A model generated the notes under the pieces. That model searched no databases. It saw nothing but the letters and a program-made list of their open reading frames with translations, and was not told the DNA's origin. Positions 1-10,120 of a stretch of DNA of 64,000 nt are shown here, piece after piece. Each line of letters begins with the position of its first letter. The first letter of the stretch is position 1. The position numbers and the translations under genes are program-made. The stretch comes from Oscheius onirici. Its lineage: Eukaryota > Nematoda > Chromadorea > Rhabditida > Rhabditidae. Location of the stretch: the NCBI GenBank assembly GCA_932521025.1, contig OW051470.1, positions 4,202,501 to 4,266,500 on the forward strand, written 5' to 3'.

Positions 1-89
1 TTTTCAATAAACAGCGCACCAAGTACGAGCGTAAACCTGTTTGACTAAGGTTCAAAAATGATTTGATGCGATTAAAAAAATACACTCAC

Positions 90-267
90 CTTAGTCAATT
101 CCGACTCTCTGAAAGTCCTTGAAATACACTTCTCTTGACAGGCGTTCGTCATCCGTCTGTACATATCCGACATCATCTCTACCTGAAATTGAAGCAATGA
201 AAAATCAGGGACAAATCGAGAGCACCTCTAGTTCGGCGACCACTTCCAATTGTTGCTGGGTAGCCAT
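90..267 (-). CDS. TIMM10: Mitochondrial import chaperone Tim10 (5' part, runs off the window)
   Basis: Two coding exons are visible on the minus strand: 267-226 (14 codons, beginning MATQQQLEVVAELE) and 182-90 (31 codons). They are separated by a 43-nt intron with a TTTCAG acceptor, and a donor follows at 89. The second exon contains VEMMSDMYRRMTNAC and the first half of the twin C-x3-C motif (CQEKC), followed by RESELTK, which is the Tim10 pattern. Tim10 pairs with Tim9 as a hexameric chaperone in the mitochondrial intermembrane space that escorts hydrophobic carriers to the inner membrane. The second C-x3-C must lie in an exon before base 1, because I found no credible one in bases 1-88. 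The ATG lies 7 nt after a GATTTTCAG acceptor, suggesting a trans-splice site. Family membership is very likely; the gene is incomplete only because of the window edge. Confidence 0.88.
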
Positions 268-470
268 TTTGAATCTGAAAATCGTTGATAAAAACAAGTC
301 GGAGGAAAAAAATTGAAGGAGAATTTGAGGCAGCTGATAGGAAACGTGCTCTGATCGCTCTAAAGAGACAGTCCTTTAACCACATTTCACTTCCTCTAAA
401 CTTTGTTTTTGTATTTGCTTGGATAATACAGTAACATTTGAATTTCAGTTAAGTTGAAAAAAATGCAATA
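268..470. promoter_or_regulatory. Short bidirectional promoter region between TIMM10 and TM2D1
   Basis: Only 203 bases separate the divergent start codons of TIMM10 (267, minus) and the TM2D1 gene (471, plus). Both sides hold an AG acceptor close to the ATG: TTTCAG near 448 for TM2D1 and TTTTCAG near 275 for TIMM10. The real promoter for both genes must therefore be very compact. I see no clear TATA box. The role is inferred from layout only. Confidence 0.4.
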
Positions 471-1173
471 ATGGTAATGAGGAATGGGACATTTTTTTTG
501 TTTCTATCTACTTTTATTATCGCTGACAGGTGAGTATATTATTTAACTTTATCAACAAGATATTTAGCTGGGGAATCGGAGGTGTCTAGTCCGAAGAAAA
601 CGTCATGTAACAGACTCTCCAAGTTTCAATATCGCTGTAGTTCGCCAGTTATCAATACAGACACTCAACAGCCAGAAAATTGCCAGCCAGATAACTCAGT
701 TTTGGGTAAAAACAAAAGAGACATTGTGAAATATCAGTTTAGTGACATGCTCAGTCCTCCCAGGCATTATTTGTGACGGGTTAATGAATGATACTCAGCT
801 CTTCGAATTACGGGTTCTCGATGCCTGTCACTATAATGCTCACACCAGCTTTTCAACAGCATTGATTTTGTCAATATTCCTTGGTTTTCTTGGAATAGAC
901 CGCATTTATCTTGGCTATTACGCAATCGGTGAGTTAACGCAAAATATGTCTAGGTATTTTGTTTCAGGTCTTTTCAAGATGTTCACTATGGGAGGATTGT
1001 TTATATTTTGGTTGGTGGATGTTGTTCTTATTTCCTTACAATTATTGCTGCCGGCGGATGGAACTCAGTACATGATGCCCTATTACGGACCAAGAATGAC
1101 GCAACTGCAATTCGATCGACAGTACATCAATTTTACAACATTTGGGGGTTGCTTATCAGCTGATTGTGTTTGA
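471..1173 (+). CDS. TM2D1: TM2 domain-containing protein, TM2D1-like
   Basis: Four exons join in frame: 471-529, 590-705, 743-928 and 968-1173. The first encodes a signal peptide (MVMRNGTFFLFLSTFIIAD). The luminal part carries a cysteine pattern (SCNRL, FQYRCSSP, ENCQPD, VTCSV, IICDG, DACH) typical of the TM2D1-3 family. The TM2 domain follows, with ALILSIFLGFLGIDRIYLGY, a polar turn, then FWLVDVVLISLQ. The ending PADGTQYMMPYYGPRMTQL resembles TM2D1 more than TM2D2 or TM2D3. TM2 proteins are two-pass membrane proteins linked in flies to Notch signalling and phagocytosis. The conserved D-R-F/Y element after the first TM helix is present (GIDRIY). Two in-frame ATGs (471, 477) exist. The stop is only 36 nt upstream of a retrotransposon insertion. 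Confidence 0.85.
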
Positions 1174-1220
1174 TGCATTCTAAATCTTTCTCTTTTAATA
1201 CATATGCAACCAGCGGGTAT

Positions 1221-2298
1221 TTCTATTTCTATTTATTACCCAATTATCATATATTTTCTATATGTTACGTCATGCACAGCTTCCATTGATCAGGACTCGT
1301 TCTTGCTGTTCTCATCCATGATTCACCCATCGATTCCACAAAGTCGGTCCTCCATCTCGCCTTGGGCCGACCAGTCATCCTTCTGCGAGTCCACGGTCTC
1401 CATTCTACGATTTGCTTGGTCCATCTGGCATCTTGCATGTTGGCGATTTATTGAGCCCAGCACCATTTTCGTCTAGCAAACTCTTTCGTGACATTGGGCA
1501 ATTTTACTGCCTCTTCCAGCCATTTGTTTTTCGCTGTAGCAGAGTCACTCCGATCATTTTCCTCATCATCCTGTGTTGTGTGACCAGAAGTTTCGATAGA
1601 TCTCGCTGACGTGTGGCCCAAGTCTCTGATGCGTAAAGAAGGCATGGCTCAACATTCATCCTATACAACTTCCTTTTGTGACTGAGAGGAATTCTTCGAT
1701 TAGTGAAGATAGCAAAGAATTTGTTGAAAGCAGGCCATGCGCTACTGATCCGTCTGTTGACTTCGAGTGAGTTGTTCCTATCGAAGCTGACTCTGGTTCC
1801 AAGGTAAACGTAGCTGTCACAGTAGGGGAAGATCTGTCCATTGGCAGCAATCGGCGTGTGGACACAGTTTGTCATCACTATTGTTTTCTGGTAATTTAGA
1901 GACAGTCCGGCTGCAGAACTATGTTGGACCAAATCCGACAGCATCGAGGAGAGATCGGCAGCGGAATGGGCAAAGAGAACGGTGTCATCAGCATACCTGA
2001 TGTTGTTCAGCATCCTCCCATTGACGTTCACACCATATCTGTCCCAATCAAGGTTGCGGAAGACGTCTTCAACCACCGATGTGAAGAGAGACGGAGAGAC
2101 AATATCTCCTTGAAGAACTCCTCTTTGTAAGTCGAGCTCGACCAGCTTTCCACAGACTCGAGCGCTGACCTTGGCTGTGCTGTAGATGAGTTGAAGGACT
2201 CGAATCATCTTGGACGGGATCCCTTGGCTATTCAGTGCTGACCACAGAGTTCCATGTTCCACACTGTCGAATGCCTTGGAGTAGTCTACGAAGGCTAT
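1221..2298 (-). mobile_element. 5'-truncated RTE-type non-LTR retrotransposon, broken ORF
   Basis: Reading on the minus strand, the element begins within a reverse transcriptase domain (YIAFVDYSKAFDSVEHG, motif A). It continues through the QGD motif (RGVLQGDIVSPSLF) and the catalytic box IRYADDTVLFA, then the thumb and the C-terminal region (LYASETWATR, HRMMRKMIG). After that the frame breaks: the RKWCWAQ segment sits in another frame, then a stop, then ARWTKQIVEWRPWTRRR and GRPKARW in line with RTE C-termini. The copy is therefore dead. A perfect 12-bp duplication (ACCAGCGGGTAT) flanks it at 1209-1220 and 2299-2310, marking a target-primed insertion. The 3' end is a short TAGAAA-like tail, as in RTE elements. 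Endonuclease and ORF start are missing (5' truncation). Confidence 0.88.
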
Positions 2299-2310
2299 GT
2301 ACCAGCGGGT

Positions 2311-2570
2311 ATAGCTTTTACCAACTCAATAAATGCCTATTTCATGTTTTATGAGATTTAACAAAAAGAATAAACTGGACGTACCCGAATTGTAAAGCAA
2401 ACAGCAAGAACCTTCGTCCCGATGGGCCTCTTCTTCGTCTCTGAAAGAGTTTGATTCACGCAAAAAAAAAAAAAATATAAAATTTTGGTAAATTGGGGTT
2501 GTCTCGCGGTAAAAATGTTTGGCTAGGGACTTTTCTTGGAAAATTTTTTTTCTAATTGTAAGAAAAGTCC
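2311..2570 (+). other. Non-coding gap with polyadenylation signal
   Basis: An AATAAA lies at about 2328, just beyond the retrotransposon, and could be the original 3' end signal of the TM2D1 transcript now displaced by the insertion. A poly-A run at about 2461-2475 follows. I see no coding sequence here. Confidence 0.35.
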
Positions 2571-3017
2571 AGGGATGGCAATCCGGGCCTACAGTAACCG
2601 GGCCGGCCGGCCCGATTTGTAAACAGCATGCAGTCGGGCCGGGCCGGCCCGATAAATATTTTTGAATTATTTTTGGCGGGAAAATTTATTTTTGTAAAAA
2701 TAAAGTTTTTAGTGTGTTTTCGTGTTGGGAACCCACTTTTTGCGCGTTTTTTTTTGTATTTTGCCGCAACATTCAAATTTTCCGATATTTTTTTCGGCTT
2801 TTTCTTGGATTTTTTCCATGTTTTTCTCAAATTTCTTCGACTAGAGCATAATACAAGCAAAAATAGCAATATTTCTTGCTGAATTTGGCTAAAAGCAGAT
2901 CGAACAAGCCGTAAAATAGTGAAAACACGTAAAAAATGTTTTTTTCGCTCTGTTTAAACTGCATGCTGTTTACAAATCGGGCCGGCCGGGCCAGCCCGGC
3001 CCGATTTGCTATCCCTG
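2571..3017. repeat. GGCC-rich inverted-repeat element
   Basis: The ends are imperfect inverted copies: CAGGGATGGCAATCCGGGCC at 2571 and, at the other end, a GGCCCGATTTGCTATCCCTG block ending near 3017. Internal arms repeat the theme GCATGCTGTTTACAAATCGG plus runs of GGCCGGCC (2590-2655 and 2956-3005). The middle is AT-rich and has no credible protein. This is a non-autonomous element of unknown family. A remnant with the same internal motif occurs at the 5' end of the truncated GCN1 copy near 54966-55010. Confidence 0.6.
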
Positions 3018-3116
3018 CGCGGTGGCGTTGGTCTCGCCACGAAAAACCAGACCGGCCCGGGCCCAATTTCAAGCGGGCCGGCCGGGTTACGGTAGGCCCG
3101 GGCGGCTATCCCTGCA

Positions 3117-3543
3117 CGGGCCGGCCCGATTTTTCGTGATGGGACCAACACTTTTAATTCAAATTTTTGAATTCAAATTTTGTTTTTCATTTTTTTTCTT
3201 TTTCTGACCGGATTTCCGGGTTTTTTTTGCATCTTTTTCTTTCATTATAGTTAGATAATAGCGAGGTGATCACATTGTTAATAAAAAATATCATGAAAAA
3301 TTCGTTTGTCGCCATTTTAGTGCTATGAAATGACTTGCTACGTTTTCAGCCGCCAAACGAATTTTTCATGATATTTTTTATTAACAATGTGATCACCTCG
3401 CTACTATCTAACTACAGTGGAAGAAAAAGATGCAAAAAAAAATCGGAAATCCAGTCAGGAAAAGCAAAAAAATTGAAAAACAAAATTTGAATTCCGCGGT
3501 AGCGTTGGTCCCGCCACGCAAAAACCGGGCCGGCCCCAATTTC
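3117..3543. repeat. Long nested palindromic repeat (fold-back element)
   Basis: The two halves are near-perfect inverted copies about a centre near 3325. The inner arms (about 3247-3310 and 3350-3415) carry TAGCGAGGTGATCACATTGT and its complement. The outer arms carry the CGGGCCGGCCC block and a GTTGGTCCCGCCACG block. It looks like one inverted element sitting between, or inside, copies of the GGCC-rich repeat. It has no coding potential. Confidence 0.65.
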
Positions 3544-3699
3544 AAATCGCCAAAATTTGATGGTCCTTTTCCCGATTCCGAATTTATAGGCTATATGCGA
3601 GACCTTATCGCCTGAGCACATTAGTGTCAATACAAAGGAAGAAAAGTAGTAGTGTTTTATGTCGCCCGTATTGAGTAATCGAAATGAGATTGACCGATT

Positions 3700-6645
3700 T
3701 CAGGAAACTTGTTGAACAAGAGGCGATTTAGTTTCTTGTAGACTCGTCCGTGCTTTGCACTCCTTCCTCATATCCCTCTCGTTCGCAATCCCTCGCCACC
3801 ATTTCGCTATACATTCGAGAACTGATTTGTTCGTATAGCAGATGATGAACGAAACAGCAAACCCCTGAAAAGATTTGATTGGACTGAACAGATCAAATGG
3901 TTACTTGTAACCCGTCCAGGACAAGATTGACAATTTGGTGAGCTGTACTCGGGATACGGTATATAGTGAATAGGAAGTGTAGACCAAAGACGGGAATGAG
4001 CATCAGAGCAGCCCGTACTGCTTTCCTAAAAGTATATCTAGTTTGTGCAATCATCGCCATGTGACAGTCAAAAAATTTATTTCTCTCGAGTTCCTCCAAC
4101 TGACGTGTGGAGAGAAACCCGATCTGTTCTCGCATGTTCCCATCTCTCTTACCTATATTGCATCCGATCCAGATGGGGGTCACAACGCAACTTTTTTAGC
4201 AGAATGAACATGATGAACGTAACCAGAAGGACATTTACACAGATGGCTACGAGACATGGAGCGTAATAAACCCATTCGATCCACGAGTGAACAGACGGTG
4301 AAACCCAACAGCCCTCGTTGTCGAAAGCTTGTCTCAGAATTCCATAAACTGCAGCCAACAAGGCGGGAACACCTGAGCAATAACTAGGCGGATATCTCTC
4401 GTCTACTTACCCCAACACAAGATCTTGTAAGGAGTTAGACTTTCTCCTTGGTTACTGGCCGTATGTAAGAGTCGGAAAAGGTAGACGCCCTCCGCTAACA
4501 TCCAGGAGAAGGTCGAGAGTCGGAGGAATCGTAATTGAACAGTAAATAGTAGTCGACAGATAATCTGAAAAGATTGAACTCGATTGAAAACAACAGAACG
4601 ATACATTGTTGGTGAAGTATAGAATGTCACCAGGAGCTCCGTCGACGATGAAAAAGAAGCAGTTGAAGAGATAAAAAAGACCAGAGAGTAGAAACGAAGT
4701 TAGTAAATGGCGATGGACGACAAACATTGGATTGTTTCGAAGAGGTCTGAATCGGGTTAAACCCACTATGTTTATGTGTATGCTACCTGAAGATGAATAG
4801 CAGACAGATGGCCGGGATGAGTGACAAAACACTCAGCGAAAAGGCAGCAATTCCGGCGAACAGTTTCACTTGGGCTCCCTAAAACTTTCAATACTTCATT
4901 TGAATCCCTCGTGACGAGTCTCCCCAAAACCAATCCGCCATTCTTCTTTTTTTCCGGTCAAAAGATAGATGTCCGTCTCGTGAAATCAACCATAAAAGAC
5001 CTCCCCTGACACTAAAAGACCCACCTCTTGAACTGCCATACATCCCGTATAATCGGTCCATTCGACGCCAGTATGACCAGAAATACCCCAACCCTGGGGC
5101 TCGCACATCTTTATAGCGGCTAAAAACATGCTGGGAAAGAACATCAAAGTCACCTTTATCTGGGTTTCCTCTTGAAAATTCTCCGTAAATGTAGTTCGGA
5201 CAGTGAGCCGAAACTGCTCCTACCTAATGATAAAAATAGAGCTAGAGCTCTTTCAATTACCTTGCTATAATCGAAACACTGCCACCCATCCCAAACAGCC
5301 GGACATGCTGAAAAGTTTTTTTTTCATTTCCATGGAGAACTGACCTGTCACTGGCTGAGGTTGACTCAGAACATTCTCGCAACAAGTTCTGGCTGCCTCA
5401 CAGCACTGTCGAGTTAGTTGATAGAATGGATCTGGTAGAGGGGGATTCAGTCGAAGTTCTGACAAGTCGGTCACAGATGTTCTAAAAGGAGTTCAGAAAC
5501 CAAATCTTTCAAATATTTATATTCGATCCGCCCACGGGACAGTATCCTAGGTGAGAAGATCATCGCCCTGGTGACACGTGAGTTTTTCCTAGTCTGAATG
5601 TTTGTCGGTTCCTAAAAAAAACCTCGGCAGAAGCTATGACCCTCATTGCTGACAGCCGTCGCTTCAGCTGACAACTGGTCGATCAGTCATCTTTTGAGAG
5701 AGCGAACACGGGCTTTTATCAGCAGACTGAACTCCGTACAGTCATTTCCCGAAAGAATAGTTTACAATGGGAAGAAGAAAGATTCGTCTGTCTTTGCTCA
5801 TCTATTATATGAAAAGTGACATTGGTCGTCCCCGGAAGAAAAAGAAGGCGCGTGTCTCTCGTGGGACTGGTCCGAAATAGATCAGATTGTTCGGAACAAT
5901 TAATTCCGAGGCTATTTTGGAGCATTCTTCAACCTACTATTAGGATAATGGAGAGTAATTGCACGGTCAATAATCATCTCTCGAGAGAGATGAACTCCTT
6001 GGAAAATTTGACCAGAGGATTCCAATTAATCCGAGGGATTCTCGTCCTTCCGGGAACTCATTTCCCGACGTCGGTTTAGCAAAAGAAGGCTTACTGCAAA
6101 CATTTGAACTTGAGGTTCATTTCCATTCCACTTTTTTAGCACTTTGTTTTGTTTGAACAGCCTTCTAATGTTATTCTTGGAGCACTGATCGATCCCTTTC
6201 CAAGAGTAAAAAAAAAGATAAATTCTTCCCCCCCCCCCCCCCTCCCCTAATCCTCCCAAAATTACCCGAAAGCCAGACGCCTTCTGAAACACAATCGGTT
6301 CGGAGGTCGGCAGTGGGAGCAGCGAAACTTGAGCCTTTTCGACCCGATTTCCGGAACTTACTGGTTGAGAACAAAGTCCGGGAGATTGTAGACATTCGCC
6401 GGATTGTCACAGCTACAATCAGCACTGTCCGGATCGTCGCATATCAACACACCATTCAGACATCTGAACAAAGATAACAAAGATTGAAGGACAACAGAAA
6501 CGAACCTTCGAGATCTGTAAATCTGTTGGTACGGCGGGATGACCATGTAGATAAAGTAGAAACAACTGGCGCAGGATAAAGAGTCGAAATCGGAAGGAAT
6601 AAGTGGACCCGCTCCAGAGAGTAAACAAGACATTCTCTGGAACAT
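3700..6645 (-). CDS. Class B (secretin-family) neuropeptide-type GPCR
   Basis: The gene is split over about 11 minus-strand exons. N-terminal part: a cysteine-rich stretch (CLNGVLICDDPDSADCSC, 6360-6470), then an exon with paired cysteines (RQCCEAARTCCENV) and the hormone-receptor module CPAVWDGWQCFDYSK, followed by AHCPNYIYGEF and CEPQGWGISG. The seven-helix part follows, with TM1 near 4800-4880 (LFAGIAAFSLSVLSLIPAI), TM2 near 4620-4760, TM3 with FSWMLAEGVYLFRLL, TM5 with YYAPCLVAICVNVLLVTFIM, TM6 with RKAVRAALMLIPVFGLHFL, and TM7 with LDGLQGFAVSFIICYTN. The last exon (3864-3700) ends in a short tail. Residues such as WxLxEGxYL, LIPxxGxH and QGF mark class B. The ligand subtype (PDF, CRF or calcitonin-like) cannot be settled by eye. 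The start is uncertain: the ATG at 6645 is the furthest I can support. Confidence 0.85.
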
Positions 6646-7819
6646 TTTGAATGAATTTAAGAGTGCCCGGCGAGATCGCGTAAACTTTTCTCCTTGAGAG
6701 AACGGTTCTTGGCTTGTTTTGTCGACAAACGTGTAAATACCCAGGAGAGATATTTCAATCAGGATGTTATTTGACTACGCTCCGTCCGGACAGACAAATA
6801 AACAAATTGCCTAATTATCCGAACAGATTCGAGGGAAAACGGGCGGTTAGGGGGCAAACGAGAACTGCCTGACAAGCCGTGAAGACAGATGACGGCATAT
6901 TTTTAAACTTGTGGTCAGTCCGAATGGATCGAGCTCTTCACTGAACTTTATTGTTTCAAAAAGCAGATTCGCATAAGGCTCAGACTGGGGAACGGCAAGA
7001 AGAGCGCAGAGAGCCATTCTCGGCAAACGATTAGCATAAATTTAGGACAAAGGAGTGTGTTTAAGAAGTAGCTGGACTGATTATAGGTGAGAGATGTAAA
7101 GACCAAGAGAGGATAGAAAAACAGAATCGATGTTCTAACGATGAGAATAAAGACAATCGGCCTGGAGGGGCGGAGAAAAGAGGCGTGGGACCGCCTCCTC
7201 AGGTCGCAGAGACTACAGACAAAAGGGGAAAGAATACTGATAGAAATCTACCCATATAATTTTCTAGAGACACCTTCAAGAGTTATCCCCAAAGTAACTT
7301 CTGAAAATGTATTTTTTAAAGATCAACTGTTCTGGAGTGGACTAGATACGGCAAGTAACTGGATAACTTCCAAAAAGAGTAAAGGCTCTAATAGGACGGA
7401 ATTCAAGTCGTTCCGAAGCAGTGTTAGATATTCTTAGATTCTTAGACAAGTTTTGTAGAGCTTTAGTAATCTCATCAGCCGTCTACGACGGCTTTCGCCG
7501 CCCTTGCGCCTACGGTGCCCACGTACGTAACAACGGCTGTTCAAGTTTTGATTACCAAACACCATTGCGCTTTAGTAATAGAGAGATTCCCCAGATGCGC
7601 TCCCCTCAAAAAACTATCTCGTTCGATAATAGATTAACATGACAATACTTGACATGTTACGCTAGTCTCGACAACTGCGGACACCACTACGGACGGATGT
7701 ACGGACACCCTTGACTTTAGTAAAGAAAGATACCTCGCCTTCACTTATCACTTGGCTCTTCCCAGAGCCTCACATCAGCCGTTTTTCCTCTGGTTCATTC
7801 TTACCTTGTTAATCTGTTT
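6646..7819. other. Upstream non-coding region of the GPCR
   Basis: About 1.2 kb without a recognisable gene. The longest open frame here (7141-7437, plus, 98 codons) matches no family I know and lacks splice context, so I leave it out. The region probably holds the GPCR promoter and 5' exons that I cannot identify. Confidence 0.3.
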
Positions 7820-7839
7820 CCAGGGTTGGGAACAGATTA

Positions 7840-8792
7840 ACAAAAAAAAAGATGTGCGGGAATTTTTCAAAAACCCAAATTTCGCTTATTTTCATCGGGT
7901 TTTCGCTATGCAACTAATTGTCGCACTGATTTTCAACAAGCTAATGGTCAGAAGGGCAGTTCTAAGCCGATGACAGTAAAAATACGCCATATTTTGACGA
8001 AAAAGCATATCATATGGTCCTCCCTTGATTTTTTGCCGACGAAAAACTCTAAAATGGGAAGAAAAAGAGTCTGAATTTTCCCGCGGGAACCCGCGAGAAT
8101 TTTTAGTCTCAAAAATTATTCCCGCGTCCCGCGGCACGGCGTTTTACCGCCATGAAAAACGCGTCCTAACTTTTTGTCGCGCCATTTTTGGACGTGCAAG
8201 GCGGGAATTCAAAATTTAAATATTCCTTCGGCTGTTTTTCCACTACATTTTCTCATTTTTCAGCATTTTTCTTGCTGTTTTTCTCAAGAAGCACGCTAAG
8301 AGTCCCCTCTGAGAACTTATCTTTAAAAAAAGTAATCCTTCAAGGAACGAAATCTGTGCAAAACTCAGAGTTTTCGCCTGTTTTCTATGAACTACAGAGT
8401 GTACTCGGTTTCCGTTGCTCTTAGGGCGTCTATTCTAGAGCTTTTGGACGTTTGGAATCACAGTGATTCCTTCGCATGTCAATCTTCACGATTCTTCAGA
8501 TGAATGCCTGATTTCTCACTAAAGAACTGCTCCACGATGTTTATAGTAGTGAAAGGAACGAAAAATGATTAAAAAAATAGATTTGTTGCAGGGCTATATT
8601 GCCGAACAAGTCGTGATTTCTCGGAATAAACGCCGTTTGAACACGCGCAACACGGGTACTGTAGGGGTACTGTAGGTATACTGTAAAAAGTTGGGACGGC
8701 CGTAAAACGCCGTGGCGGGAAGGAATCCCGTGACCATTTTCATTCCTGCGTTCCTCCGCGGGATTCCCGCGGGAATTTCATTCCCGCACATC
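7840..8792. repeat. Degenerate terminal-inverted-repeat element
   Basis: GATGTGCGGGAAT near 7850 has its inverse ATTCCCGCACATC near 8775. Inside are inverted blocks of CCCGCGGGAA and GGCGTTTTACCGCC type (8080-8160 against 8690-8770). Imperfect ends, AT-rich filler and no protein suggest an old non-autonomous DNA transposon. Confidence 0.45.
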
Positions 8793-9442
8793 TCTGGTTG
8801 GGAACCAGCCTGAAATTTCAGGCCCGTCCAGGCCCGATGTTCCAGACAGCTGAGGAAGGGGGTGGGGACAACAAATAAAAGTGCTCATGTAATTATACCC
8901 TTCTGTCCCTCTGTCCCTCTCTGTCTCTCCTTCTCGTATTCCTGTCCGTGCTCCTATTCTCCTCTATCCCTGTTCTCCAGTTGTGATATCGTCCCTTTGG
9001 AGCTAAAGTTATAGTATCAGGTGTGTGCATAATTTTTAGGAAAAATGTTGTATTTTTGGAATAACTTTTTGTAGGATGCACGAAAATAGCTTTTTCAAAA
9101 AAGAAAAAATTGGTGTGAGCAAGCTCTATCCGATGATGTATATATCGGTTAGGTTTAGAATTAGAATATTTGAGTTTCAGCTGAAGCAAATTTTTTTTTC
9201 TTTGAAGTAGAGCTGTTTAGCGCACATCCCGGCCAATTTTCACAGAACGTTCAATTACAAATTTGAAGGTCTTGATAAAAAACATTGATAGCCGCGACCC
9301 GATTTCCCAGAAATTTTTTCTCGCTGAGATATAGAGGGTCCAAATTGCGAAAGTGACCAACTTCAGGCAGTTGCACAGCTCTAACGGGTTCGAATTGGAC
9401 AAATCGACCGATGGACCTTGAAAGAGCTCAATCTGGGCTACA
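8793..9442. other. Non-coding region with pyrimidine-rich microsatellite
   Basis: Contains a GGCCCG-type repeat scrap at 8820-8840 and a degenerate CTGTCCCTCT-like tract at 8898-8945. I see no gene. Confidence 0.35.
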
Positions 9443-9748
9443 AAATCCTGTATGGAACAAAGAGGGCACAAAAGTTTTCGAGAAACTCGCCTCTGAAGTT
9501 CAGGTGGTTCAACTCATGATCATGATGATATCATGGTAAATTTTCCAAAAGTGGGTTTTATGCGTTCTGAGTCTGTTTTAGGCTCTTCTGAGACTTATCA
9601 TATTGTTTTCGATCGATTGGATCACTTTTTGAAAACCACTTTTGGAAAATTTACCATGATACCCCTATCATGAGTTGAACCACCTGAACTTCAGAAGCGA
9701 GTTTCTCGAAAACTTTCCATTGGGCCCTCTTTGTTCCATACAGGATTT
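9443..9748. repeat. Fold-back inverted repeat
   Basis: Arms of about 110 bp (9443-9555 and 9632-9748) are inverted copies. They include GAACAAAGAGGG, a GAAGTTCAGGTGGTTCAACTC block and TGGTAAATTTTCCAAAAGTG. A loop of about 75 bp separates them. Non-coding; probably a fold-back or MITE-like element in the GCN1 upstream region. Confidence 0.6.
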
Positions 9749-10120
9749 TCTGTTCCTGTACGAGTGGCATCTAACTATTTGAAGGAGCAATTATCTCGGT
9801 AGATTTCCTTAAATCGTTCTTTCCATTGCAAAATTCTTCGAATTTCAATTCTATGGAGAACTACCATCAAACGCGACGCCTACACAGAGAAAAGCGTGTT
9901 GAGGTGCTTTTGACTCTCTGTACTTTGTGGTCACTTCAATTCATTCAGTTTATCAGGGTGAGTTCTATTTCCTCTCATTTCACCACAACTGCACAGTCCT
10001 TGCCGCACGGTTATGTGCAACTGCCGCATAGAATCTGTGCTGAGTTATCTTGAAAAATTACTTCTTTTCCTACTTTCGTCGTTTTTTCCCGTTTCAATTA
10101 TAATTTTAGGTTTAAACACA
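9749..10120 (+). promoter_or_regulatory. GCN1 upstream region and trans-splice acceptor
   Basis: Non-coding. It ends with a pyrimidine-rich AATTTTAG 11 nt upstream of the GCN1 ATG (10121), a likely spliced-leader acceptor or the end of a 5' UTR intron. I recognise no promoter motif. Confidence 0.4.

Noticed and set aside
6228-6245. Run of C followed by CTCCCC in a GPCR intron
   Set aside because: A simple homopolymer, possibly length-unstable, with no further sign of function.
7141-7437. 98-codon plus-strand open frame upstream of the GPCR
   Set aside because: No recognisable family, no splice context, and surrounded by repeats; length is possible by chance.
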